A stretch of DNA of 16,382 bases from Hirudo medicinalis (Eukaryota; Annelida; Clitellata; Hirudinida; Hirudinidae), in assembly GCA_011800805.1 (NCBI GenBank), contig MPNW01001154.1, positions 4,207 to 20,588 on the forward strand. The letters run 5' to 3'. A program made the translations under genes and the position numbers. The stretch's first letter is position 1; each line of letters starts with the position of its first letter. The notes under the pieces were generated by a model that did no database searches, was not told where the DNA came from, and worked only from the letters and a program-made list of their open reading frames with translations. Of this stretch, positions 1 to 9,115 are shown in pieces.

Positions 1-2378
1 AGGGAAATAGTTTGCAGGCTCAGGATCCTCATACTCGCCTTTTTCGTCATCATTACGGCTTATTTCGACGTCGTCATCATGACACTCTTTGAACTCAACA
101 GTCCCCTCTGCTGGGATTCGTCCACCATCGGCCTGTACACGGGGGTGCTAGTTTCAGTGGCCGCACTAGGGTCTGTCGTTCTTGCCCCAATCATGGAACG
201 GTTTTCCAGCCACATAACCGTGGCTATCATCTGCTGTCTGACTTCTGCCTCTTACAGGATCTATTTGTTCTTCGTTCGGGACACAAATTCCATGTTCTAT
301 GGTGCGTTTTCGTTTGGTTTTCCATTTTATTTTCGTGAATATTTTACGTTTTGAAATTTGTTTTTAATACATTTCAATATCTACTTCGAAGACGGATTTA
401 TTATCTTTTTATTTTATTTTTTATAAAAAAATTAATATTTTCTTCTGTTTATCGTAAAATTGCAGGCGTGATATTGAACGTGTTCAACATGATGCTGATA
501 CCCAGCGTCAGGACCATGATGACCTTGCTGGTGGAACCGGGAAGACATGGTAAGACAACAACAACAACAACAATGAGTGATGAATGATTAGATTGATGAA
601 TGTTGACTAATGCTACTGCATCTCTGTCATTATTATAATCATCGTCGTCATCATCATCATCGTCGTCGTCGTCATCATCATCATCATCATCATCATCGTC
701 GTCGTAGTCGTCATCATCATCATCATCATTGTAATCATCGGCATCATCATCTTCGTCGTCGTCATCGTCATCATCGTTATCATCATCATCATCATCATCG
801 TCGTCGTCGTCATCATCATCTCACATCATAACATTATCATTGTTGCTAAATCCAGGTTACGGAGCTGAAAGGTGGGGTTCATGCTGGAGTGATTCGCGTT
901 ATCATTGCACTCAGCCAATGAAATTAACATAATTGCATTAATCAACATAATGCACGATTAATTAACATAATTGCATTAATTAACATAATGCACGATTAAT
1001 TAACATAATTGCATTAATTAACATAATGCACGATTAATTGCTCATCTGTTCCTATCAACTATCGCATATTCATAAACCGTGCACAACGAATTCTTCTTAT
1101 TTTTTAAATTTAATCGTGTATTTATTTTATGTATTTATCGACATCGTTCCAAACGAAAAACGAAAAACGAAAAACGAAAAAAAAAAACAAAAAAACAAAA
1201 AAAAACAAAAAAAAAACATTTCAGGGGCAGTCCTGGGATCGATCTCGGCAGTTGAGATTCTGTGTTGCTTCTTGGGCTCCATCATCTTCAGCATCGTATA
1301 CTCTGCAACCCTCTTCTATTCTACGGCAACGGTCTTCCTTGTGTCTGCCTCTCTGTACGGCCTGGGAGCAATTATTTTCATGTGAGCATGCTACTATTGC
1401 CTATCGTTGAATTATCGATGGTAATTACTTGCATCTTAGTGCTTGGTGATGATGATGATAATAATAATTTTTATTATGTTTGTTTGTTTGTTGTTCGTTT
1501 GTTTGTTTGTTTGTTTGTTTGTTTGTTTGCTGCTGCTGTTGTCGTCGTCGTCGTCGTTGTTGTTGTTAGTGCTGAAGAGGTTTTGAGAAGTTTTTTTTAT
1601 AGTTTATGATGATGATGATGATGATGATGATGAGGACGACGATGATGATGATAACAATGATAACAATGATAATAATCATCATCGTCGTCGTCAGCATAAT
1701 CAGCATCATCAGCAGCATCATAAATGCTGTGATCATCTTTATTGCTCCACTATGTTTAAAATTGCTCATGTTATTCTACTCATTTGCTTGATCTGGTACA
1801 CCTCTCCCTTTGCAATTTCGTTCATAAATGTCATGGGCCTCCTTATGTAATATCTTATTTTAATATATTTACCTATTAAATATTCCTTTTAAATTACCTA
1901 TATAAATATTAAATATATATATATATATATATATATCATCATCATATATCATATATATATTCTTTCATATATAACTATTCATAATATAAATATTCATATC
2001 ATATATATTATACATATATGAATATATTCATATATTCATCAATAATTGTTACAACTTAATTCCCAAAATTAAAATTGGAGACTTGAAAGTCTCAAAAATT
2101 GCACTAAATATTGATTTATTATGAATTCATAATTTAGCAAATTTAATTACCCTTTTTCAATATAATAAAGAATAGAGCTTCATTTATGTAGCTGCCAATT
2201 ACCAAGGGCTCAATAAATGCATAGTTAATTATTCAGATTATGGGATTCTAATCTTCAGAACTTAAATATAATAAATTGAATTAATAATTTATAAATATAA
2301 ATATTTTGCAGGTGCTACAGGATCAGGTACGGTACGGGGTCCGGCGTGGTTGCCTCCATGAACGAAATCCTCGCCTGA
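1..2378 (+). CDS. SLC46-family proton-coupled transporter, C-terminal half (5' end outside window)
   Basis: Partial gene with exons 1(or earlier)-301, 466-549, 1225-1381 and 2312-2378. Joined, they read 202 codons to a TGA at 2376-2378, and all three junctions keep frame at GT-AG introns. The product is very hydrophobic. It shows the block NSPLCWDSSTIGLYTG followed by membrane segments, then a loop containing IPSVRTMMTLLVEPGRHG and a helix pair with SAVEILCCFLGSIIFSIVYSATLFY. This matches the second half (about TM7-12) of the SLC46 folate/heme carrier group of the major facilitator superfamily, where a PLCW loop and an R..LS.LV...EQG segment are typical. Family members are about 450 aa, so roughly half is missing upstream. 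A gcag at 14-17 could be the acceptor of the first visible exon, but the frame is open to base 1. The tail after the last helix is short (SMNEILA). The plasma-membrane or lysosomal location and the substrate cannot be read here. Family call good, paralogue unknown. Confidence 0.85.
637..820 (+). repeat. CAT/CGT trinucleotide microsatellite in SLC46-like intron
   Basis: Nearly uninterrupted run of (TCA)n and (TCG)n codon-like triplets inside the 550-1224 intron. It generates false ORFs rich in His/Arg on the plus strand and Met/Thr on the minus strand. It is simple-sequence DNA, not coding. Confidence 0.95.
921..1034. repeat. 38-bp tandem repeat, three copies
   Basis: Three head-to-tail copies of a 38-bp AT-rich unit at 921-958, 959-996 and 997-1034. 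Copies 2 and 3 are identical; copy 1 differs at only a few bases (for example atcaac for attaac). Each unit carries two TTAAC(A)TAAT-like half-units and ends in tgcacgat. It lies in the 550-1224 intron of the SLC46-like gene. Confidence 0.9.
1151..1217 (+). repeat. A-rich tract (cgaaaaa repeats then poly-A)
   Basis: Four or so (A)CGAAAA units run into an almost pure A tract with scattered C. It ends 6 nt before the acceptor AG at 1223-1224, so it occupies the place where a polypyrimidine tract is normally found. It could be a decayed retroelement poly-A tail or simple expansion. Confidence 0.85.
1447..1730 (+). repeat. Compound microsatellite cluster (GATGAT/AAT, TTTG, GTC/GTT, GATGAT, CATCGT)
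   Basis: In the 1382-2311 intron: (GAT)n(AAT)n at about 1447-1468, (GTTT)n at about 1479-1529, (GTC/GTT)n at about 1535-1568, (GAT)n at about 1606-1670 and (CAT/CGT)n at about 1675-1722. Any ORF over this stretch is low-complexity artefact. Confidence 0.92.
1913..1936. repeat. (AT)n dinucleotide repeat
   Basis: About 12 AT units within a broader AT-rich stretch (about 1850-2050) of the last SLC46-like intron. Confidence 0.85.
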
Positions 2379-3523
2379 CGAAAAGACTGTACCGTCAAGA
2401 ATAAATTATATTTGTTATGTTTTTGTTTTGTACAGCTGAACTGGAAAAGGGATGAAGCTGTCCGCATCCGAGGGTCTCCACATCTATCCAATGTTGTCCT
2501 TGGTGTTTCCTTAAATGGCATTAGGCATCCCGCCAATCGGTCGGGAAATTGTTTTTCGTTTGCCGGATTTTTGAAGTCAAGATTCAGCCAGATAACCTGA
2601 CATCATTTATGGACGGTCCCTCGATTAATTTATAAAAATAAGTTTTGCGATCGTGATTCGATGGTGTCGGTATTATGTGTATATTAGTTAGTTATTAGTT
2701 CTGTTAGCTGCAATGTTAGTATTGTTATACTGTACTGTGTTTTTATTGTATTCCACCGAAAATCATGTTATTCTTGGAAGACTGACATTAAAAACGACCA
2801 CTTGAATTGTCAAACGGTTTTGTTGGCGTCCAAAAAATGATTGATTGGTTGCAAAATGCCCAAGGGTTTAAACTTTAAAGTGTTATTAACTGTCATTGTT
2901 ATTAACGAAAAAAAAATTATTTAAGGACTGTAAAGCGTTCTACCTACCTCAGACCAAATGTTGCAATGTTTAATGTTAATAGCTGCGTATAATTTTGGAA
3001 AGGTCCGCAATGAGTTCATTAAATGCAGCTGTTTTAAACCATTGATTTAAGATTTATACGCAATGCTTTCAAATTTTGATAGTGCGAAGCAGGTGATAGG
3101 GTAGAGACGACCATACCTGACGGCGCACAAAACCAATGGTCATTCGACCGTAGGTAGTGAAATAAAATGCGATTAATGTATTGAAGAATTGCTTTACAAA
3201 AACACCATATTTTTCCTATTTACTTTAATAGCCTGACTTTTAAGATTAACTTTGCTTTTGCGGACGTTGAACATTTATTTTTTACTAATTTTTTTTAGAA
3301 AAATATAAATTAAAGTAAATATTAACAAATGCAAATTTGTTTAATTTTAAGCAACTTTGCACAAATAGTTTCATTAACAAAGGCACAATCGCGGTATACT
3401 TTTAAACTTGACCTGCGCTTGTCGCCTGTTTATTTTACAACATCTGCCCGGTGAGTGACAATCTTAAATATAGTTTATAATAATTTGTTAATTTAGAAAG
3501 AATTGCTATTTTGAACATTTAAG
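2379..3523 (+). other. Intergenic: SLC46-like 3' UTR and HADH promoter/5' UTR
   Basis: No gene is supported here. Just after the stop there is an AATAAA at 2400-2405. A second candidate polyadenylation hexamer, ATTAAA at 2787-2792, is followed within 30 nt by T/G-rich sequence and would give a UTR of roughly 400 nt. The stretch 2420-2600 is less AT-rich than its surroundings but shows no coding pattern, so I take it as 3' UTR. Upstream of HADH a gtgagt at 3451 and an AG at 3495-3496 could bound a tiny 5' UTR intron, but 46 nt is very short and this is speculative. Confidence 0.6.
2787..2792 (+). terminator. Candidate polyadenylation signal of the SLC46-like gene
   Basis: ATTAAA hexamer followed by a G/T-rich stretch (ggttttgttggcgtcc, about 2816-2831). 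The earlier AATAAA at 2400-2405 is an alternative. Position and context only; no transcript data. Confidence 0.4.
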
Positions 3524-5734
3524 ATGGCTTCTGTCCTAAAGCTATTCTCTCGTCAAATGTCATCTGCTAAGCTCGCAGCTTCCATCAACAATGTCACCAT
3601 CATCGGAGGTGGTTTGATGGGCAGTGGTATAGCGCAGGTTGGTCGCAATATCTCATAAATGTTACTTTTTTTCTATTTAGACTCTTGTCTTGATAACATG
3701 AATACATTATTCAATTTCTTAATAAACTTTTTAAATGGCCTAATTTTTGACCTTTCGGAAAAATACTAAATACCATAACCAGCAGACTTAAAAACATGAA
3801 TATGTTTAATAATATATGAATAATATATTTTTAAAGTTTTTTTCCTAATATGTTACTACAATATCTGACAACCATAAACTTTGTTGATTTTTCAGGTTGC
3901 AGCTCAAACAGGTTATAAAGTAACACTTGTGGACATCAGCAGAGATGTGCTCGATCAATCCAAAGCAAGAATTGAAACTAGCCTTGCCAGAGTTGCAAGG
4001 AAACTTTATGCTGACAACAAGGAGGTCGAACTGATGCTTTTTCAGAATAAAGCATTTGTTTGGTTGATTTTATTTTATTAATTTTGCCTTGCTCAACAGA
4101 TTTTAAAAAATAAGTGACATAGAAGTGCATTAGCTTGATTTTTTTTTTTTTTAAGAAAGGAGAAGAATTTTCAAGGACAGCACTCGAGAGAGTGCAATAC
4201 AACACCAATGCTTCCGATGCTGTCAAAACTGCAGACCTGGTTGTGGAGGCAGTAGTGGAAAACATGGATCTGAAGCACAAGATTTTCTCCGAAATCGACC
4301 AAGTTGCTCCCCAGTGAGTTTGCTTCTTGTAGGTATAATCTGAATTTATGTGAGTAGGTTCTCGGATAATTTGTGTAAACATCTGTGTTTGGATTATTTC
4401 GGCCTTTGGTTAGATTATTTCGGTTTGTTTTAATGCGTTCGGATTCTTTGACGACCAGGCACACCATATTTGCCTCAAACACCTCCTCGTTCCTCATCAA
4501 GGACATTGCCAAGGTCACCAAGAGGCTGGACAGGTTTGGAGGTCTCCACTTTTTCAATCCTGTGCCTGTCATGAAGTTGGTGGAGGTGACTGATTTTTTA
4601 AAATTATGATGCAATTAATTATATTAGCAATTATTTATAAATTATTATGGTGTTGATCAGTAGCTCATTATAAATCGCACTAGTGTTAGAAAAGTCCGCA
4701 AACGGCTAGGATTTGAACTCCTAACGGAGCCGCGCCAAGGTGCAGCGTGCCCGAGCTCGTCATGATTATGAGTGGCTATCTTTATAAAGAACGTTTAGTA
4801 TGGCTTCATCTCCACATGTGTTTGTAGATTGTTAGAACACCAGAGACATCTGAAGACACTCACAAGAAGTTGCTGGAATTTGGCTCCAGTGTGGGAAAGA
4901 CAACTGTGGAGGCCAAGGTAACTAAGTTTAGTCAATGTTGCAATTTTTAGTGCTTATTTGAAATTATCTGTTGTTATTATCTCTTCCACTCGAAATGGCA
5001 CTCTAACATTTGTAGGACGATTGTGGCTTAATGCATTCTGACAATCATTTATGTTCATTTACCTGATTGGCTAAATTTTATGTTGTTCGTGTGATTCAGT
5101 GAATGTAATTAGTCGACCTATCACTTCTCCATCTTTTCCAGGACAAAAATGGCTTCATCGTCAACCGATTGTTCATCCCTTACCTGATTGAAAGCGTCAG
5201 GATGTTGGAGAGAGGTTTGTAGTTTCTTCGATGCCCGAGCTAAGGAGGATTCATCGTAAATTATCATTATGCTTGGTGTTTGTAGGGCAGTTTTCGTTAG
5301 CTTATGAAAATATACTGTTTTAGCTGCTGCAGTGCTTGTTAGTTTCAACTAAGTAGAATATGTTGGAAATAAAAGTGTAATAATAACTATAATAGTAATA
5401 ATTGTTGTTCAAGGTGACGCCACGGCCAAGGACATCGACACGGCCATGAAGTTGGGCCTCGGTCACCCGATGGGGCCTTTCGAGTTGCTCGACTACACGG
5501 GATTGGACACTTGCAAGTTCATCATGGATGGTATTTCGAATTGAAGACATTTTCAAATCCTGATATTTTATTAACGTTATTTTTTATTCCCTATTCTTTG
5601 TCCATAAAGGCTGGCTTGAAAAAGAACCAAATAACCCCTTGTATGCCAGAAGTCCCTTACTGGACAAACTGGTTTCAGAAGGAAAGTTGGGCATTAAGAC
5701 AGGGGAAGGCTTCTACACCCATAAAAAGAAATAA
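3524..5734 (+). CDS. HADH: 3-hydroxyacyl-CoA dehydrogenase, mitochondrial (short-chain, HADH)
   Basis: Complete gene with eight coding exons: 3524-3637, 3896-4024, 4156-4313, 4459-4585, 4828-4917, 5142-5214, 5414-5530 and 5610-5734, giving 310 aa (human about 314). It catalyses the NAD-dependent oxidation of L-3-hydroxyacyl-CoA to 3-ketoacyl-CoA in the mitochondrial matrix, the third step of beta-oxidation. The N-terminus ([19 protein letters not shown]) is basic and hydroxylated with no acid, like a mitochondrial presequence. A Rossmann motif follows ([14 protein letters not shown], residues 25-38), with D51 ending strand 2. Catalytic residues by family spacing are S143 (FASNTSS), H164 ([15 protein letters not shown]), E176 and N214 (GFIVNR). 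The C-terminal dimerisation domain contains [18 protein letters not shown] and ends [11 protein letters not shown]. There is no peroxisomal SKL tail. Oddities are DKNGF at 207-211, where the family usually has D(T/A)PGF, and weak donors such as gtcgaa after exon 2. The exon 2/3 join is supported by unbroken length alignment to the family. Confidence 0.96.
4690..4775 (-). repeat. Possible tRNA-derived SINE relic in HADH intron
   Basis: On the minus strand, inside intron 4586-4827, the sequence ggagttcaaatcctag (about 4706-4721) matches a tRNA B-box (GGTTCRANYCC) at all but one base. The flanking TAGGA and TCCTA pair perfectly as a T-stem-like hairpin. The A-box region upstream is weak. The local GC content is well above that of the rest of the intron, which suggests an inserted element. 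It is not a functional tRNA. Confidence 0.3.
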
Positions 5735-6290
5735 CTTCATATATAAATAAGACATAAATAAATAAGACATCTTCAAATTAATAATCATGTTCACATTTGT
5801 TTCATTAAAGAAAGTGCTCTTTCTAAGCTTAATCACCTTAGCCAAAACAATATCTCGATATTTTTGCAGACTGCATTTCCGATGATCGACTTGTAAATTG
5901 TGCCTTTGTGTTTAGCCAATGTTTGAGTGCCTTATGAATTCGAAAATTAAAACACCTTTTGACCACTCTACCGTTTATATAGAGCCCCTACCCTAGGACG
6001 CTCCCTGGCGGTTCAGGCTTGGTTGAAAACACATAACGACAGTTCCATTACCCTCGCATGCAGGAACACAACTCATGGAGCTAATCTGCACTCCATTTTG
6101 CATTGTTTTGTTTGTATGAAACATATAATCACGACATTTTTCGAGCCATGCAACAGAAATAAAGTTTCCAGATTATCCACAAAAAAAAGTCTGACCTATG
6201 GTCCCAGCATGTTGTTACCTAATAATATTTGTAGATCTCGATGAATAAAGAATCAAGTCAATTGAAAATTGTTAAGCAGCTTGCACGCCC
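5735..6290. other. Convergent 3' intergenic region between HADH and the methyltransferase
   Basis: No coding evidence. It holds AATAAA hexamers on the plus strand at 5757-5762 (only 23 nt after the HADH stop), 6158-6163 and 6244-6249. A C/G-richer patch at about 5980-6030 has no recognisable identity. No clear minus-strand hexamer was found for the methyltransferase. Confidence 0.6.
5757..5762 (+). terminator. Candidate HADH polyadenylation signal
   Basis: Canonical AATAAA shortly after the HADH stop codon, within an AAATAAATAAG string. A downstream hexamer at 6158-6163 could serve as an alternative, longer 3' end. Confidence 0.45.
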
Positions 6291-7467
6291 CTAAGCCGGT
6301 TGAAGGGAGTCCTTTTTGGATTTGACGAATATGAAATCTTGGGCGTAAAGGAAATTGGCTTGATCAGCAACGATGATTTCCTTGGCGAGGGTGTAGCCAT
6401 TGTCCTCCATGAAGGGCCTGTAGGCGGACTTGTTGCCGTGTTCAAATTCGACCGCCAGGGTGGTAATGTCAAGTCTTTTTAAGTCCAAGGATTTGAGAAT
6501 ATCCAGCTCTATGCCTTCTACGTCGAGACTGAAAAAGTCCAATCTCTCTACGCCCAGGGCAATGAGCATGGATTCGAGAGGGAAGCACGGGATGGTCATG
6601 TCATTGGAGAAGAGGGACAGTTCTTTATGGGAAACCGACTGGTCTTTGGATTTTTCCAGTACGACTCGTCCTTTGCCTGTGTTACTTTCTTTGAACTGAA
6701 GCTGAAGGAAGTGCAAGAGACACATTAACATTATGATTATTAGGGTCGGAAATAATAGCGCTTATGACAGGGCCGCCGAGGAGGGTGACGGCACTTGCCC
6801 AGAAACCCGGCAAATTTTTGGGACCCGCCCGGGTTTTAAAATATTACAATCATGACCTTTTGTTTTGCTTTTCCATTACCAAATTGACATAACATAGGGA
6901 TACGAGACCATTGCATCCAGGGGCCCAAATTTCTGTCGGAGGCCCTGGGTCATGATAAAATCATAGTTTTTATTATGAGAAGTTATTTTGTTGATAAATA
7001 GTGTCTTATTCTTGATGGAGGATATGAGCTTATTTTGTTAACGGGGCACCATGTCGGCGTGTATTCAGGTCGATAACATCGAATCGATACAACTAATAAA
7101 ACCTACTTATTTTGAGCGCTAGCGACAGATGTTCATGTCATTGTAATCTCGAGATCCAGATCTCGCTTACCTTTGCATATTTTTTCATTTTGAAATAATA
7201 CTTTTATTTAAAAGTAAGAATTCAATTTATTTTTTTACGAGTACTTTCCACCGCCATGGTTAACGACCTTGGAGAGGCAGGGACACTTCTGATCGATAAT
7301 TTAGACTTGAATCAAACATTACTTGAGCTGTAAATCCATGTTTACTTTCTAGGGCACGAATATATTTGAACTCATTAATAAGAGCTGCTATATTTTCATT
7401 ATTATTAAAACATTAAAGTGATCCTGCTATTAGTACTGCTATTAGTGCTATATCATTATTATTGTTG

Positions 7468-7500
<33 letters not shown>

Positions 7501-7699
7501 GTGTTATTATAATTTCTATTATAATTATTAATAATAATAATAATATATAATAATAACTTTTAATTATTAATATATTATAATAATTATATAATATTTTAAT
7601 TAATTATAATTTCTATTATAATTGTTAATAATAATAATAATAATAATAATATATAATAATAACTTTTATTATAATAATAACTTTTATTATAATAATAAC

Positions 7700-7740
<41 letters not shown>

Positions 7741-8647
7741 CTGCAATCATAACTACCTTGCTGACGTAATCGGTCGGACTCAGGCAGGCATTGATGCTCC
7801 ATGCTCTTCTGTTTTTGCCCAAGAGTTGGGCGTAGAAGAAGGGATCAGCCTCGATCAGGAGGCCCTTCCAAGCCCTGGTGGCCTCAAAGAATAGCGAATT
7901 GGAGGACCTTTCCCCTTCGTAGGCCCCGACTTCTACGTAGAAGCCGGCTCTCTTTAAAAGGAAAATTTGCAAATGGCGTGAATATAGTTGATATCCAAAA
8001 TCAATTTAAAAATTACTGAATCACGGGAGACTTAATAAAGCACGCTTTATTTTTGTCCTTTCATTATTATTGACTGACGCAAATGGTCACAGTGCGTTGG
8101 TTGATGAGTTGATTTTTAAGTGACGTTGATGATTATAAAGTCCTGAAGGTCAGGGTTTAAAGTTCCAATGCCGACAACTACTTTTCCCTCCCGCGGGGTG
8201 CTCTAATGGTTAAGACTTCCGCCTCTCACGATGGCAGCGTAGACACGAATCCCTTTGCCAGAGCACCGTTCCAATCATCCATTTATGTTACGGACGTCAA
8301 TGAACAGCAACCTTCTCTCTGAGGTAGATATCGATGATTTCTGCTTGGGGCGTCTTGTACACACTTCTAGACAGTTTCAGGGGATGGGAAGTGGCTGGAG
8401 GATCCATAAGCTCCCAAACGAGCTGGATCACCTCCGGATCTCTGGCATGGGCCTCCCTTGAGATCAGTTCTTCGATTCTCGTGATCATGGATTCGTCGTA
8501 GTTGGACAGCCTTTCCAGGCGGCTGATCCGACTGCTCCTATTCAGCAAGCCTGATAAATAGACCAAGTACGAATTTATGTCGCATTTCCTGTAATTATTT
8601 AGCGTCTTATTATTTATGATTATGATCACTAGAATGCTCCGTTTCAT
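6291..8647 (-). CDS. FkbM-family (Methyltransf_21) SAM-dependent methyltransferase, protein Star-like
   Basis: Three exons read on the minus strand: 8647(?)-8312, 7951-7757 and 6701-6291 (stop TAG). Both introns are GT-AG and phase 0, and the model gives about 313 aa. The second exon starts RAGFYVEVGAYEGERSSNSL, the glycine-rich SAM-binding motif I of the family, followed by WKGLLIEADP. The third carries CFPLESMLIALGVERLDFFS then LDVEGIELDILKSL, the signature D-V-E-G-x-E motif, then TLAVEFEHGN and a conserved end (DFIFVKSKK). The first exon contributes a charged helical stretch (YDESMITRIEELISREAHAR) and AEIIDIYLREK leading into motif I. This match to animal FkbM proteins, which include Drosophila Star relatives, is strong; the methyl acceptor is unknown. 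The start is uncertain: ATG at 8647 gives MKRSILVIIIINNK, a short hydrophobic start, but an AG near 8590 could mean further exons upstream. The third exon could start at 6701 or 6695 (tandem cttcag acceptors), a two-residue difference. Confidence 0.85.
6768..6947. mobile_element. hAT-like non-autonomous MITE (180 bp) in methyltransferase intron
   Basis: The left end reads CAGGGCCGCCGAG, and the reverse complement of the right end reads CAGGGCCTCCGAC, so 11 of the first 12 terminal bases match. The flanks gcttatga (6760-6767) and ggtcatga (6948-6955) are an 8-bp near duplication with 6 of 8 identical. CAGGG-type ends and 8-bp duplications are standard for hAT elements. Subterminal parts also echo each other (cggcaaatttttggga on the left, cgacagaaatttgggc on the reversed right). 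There is no transposase inside, and the GC-rich ends stand out from the AT-rich intron. Confidence 0.6.
7455..7740. repeat. (ATT)n/(AAT)n microsatellite with internal duplication
   Basis: A 290-bp stretch of almost pure A/T triplets in intron 6702-7756: (ATT)n at 7471-7500, (AAT)n patches at about 7530 and 7627-7650, an 18-bp unit with aataataacttttattat repeated about three times at 7652-7705, then (ATT)n to 7737. A block of about 55 bp starting near 7508 recurs near 7606. The N/Y/I-rich minus-strand ORF extending from the exon into this repeat is intron read-through. Confidence 0.92.
8186..8265 (+). repeat. tRNA-like sequence, probable SINE head or tRNA pseudogene
   Basis: In intron 7952-8311 of the methyltransferase, antisense to it. 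The sequence GCTCTAATGGTTAAG matches the D-arm/A-box of tRNA-Glu-type sequences at about 12 of 15 bases. It is followed by CCTCTCAC, like the Glu anticodon loop, and CGAATCCC, the 3' half of a B-box. The anticodon stem and the first half of the B-box are degenerate, so this is not a working tRNA. A SINE derived from a tRNA is the likeliest origin, and no clear poly-A tail or target duplication was seen. Confidence 0.4.
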
Positions 8648-9115
8648 TTAGATATCAGTCAATCTTTGTCTTTGTCTACCACGTCTTTGGCATATCAAAA
8701 TCTGACGATCTTATTGAGAGCGTCAAGCCAACAAATTAGAAGCTCTAGCTGCAGGCTGTAGCCCAGGGAGTTACACAGGATTGTATTGTATTGACTAATT
8801 ACATTTTAACAATTATCGTCCACAGGTTGAGCTAAAACTAAAGAGCTTGCAGAATCCATTCATCCACCCCACCATGAAATTTCTTTCATTCGTTTCCTTG
8901 CGTTTTAACATTTCCGCGTATCAGTAACGCAGGTTATTTATAAATAAAAATGATGCATAATAATATAATATCATAAATGATACATTATACATGATGGGGG
9001 TGCAGCTGCTGCTGGTAGAGTCATCAAATTTTTGGGGGTAAGTAACTCCCTACTTAGCATGTGGCTCACCGGGTCGGGAAAAGGTGATTTTATCCATTTT
9101 CATCAAGCCATCAAG

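Noticed and set aside
610..831. His/Arg-rich ORF (and Met/Thr-rich ORF on the other strand)
   Set aside because: Pure trinucleotide microsatellite inside an intron; no codon structure beyond the repeat.
2315..2600. Overlapping ORFs on both strands after the SLC46-like stop, and a tacag acceptor near 2435 suggesting an alternative last exon
   Set aside because: Joining a gtacgg donor near 2326 to that acceptor gives an immediate stop, and neither ORF resembles a known protein. Better read as 3' UTR.
7625..7760. Extension of the methyltransferase exon into a poly-Ile/Tyr tail
   Set aside because: Read-through of the intron microsatellite beyond the gtagtt donor; the family sequence resumes at 6701.
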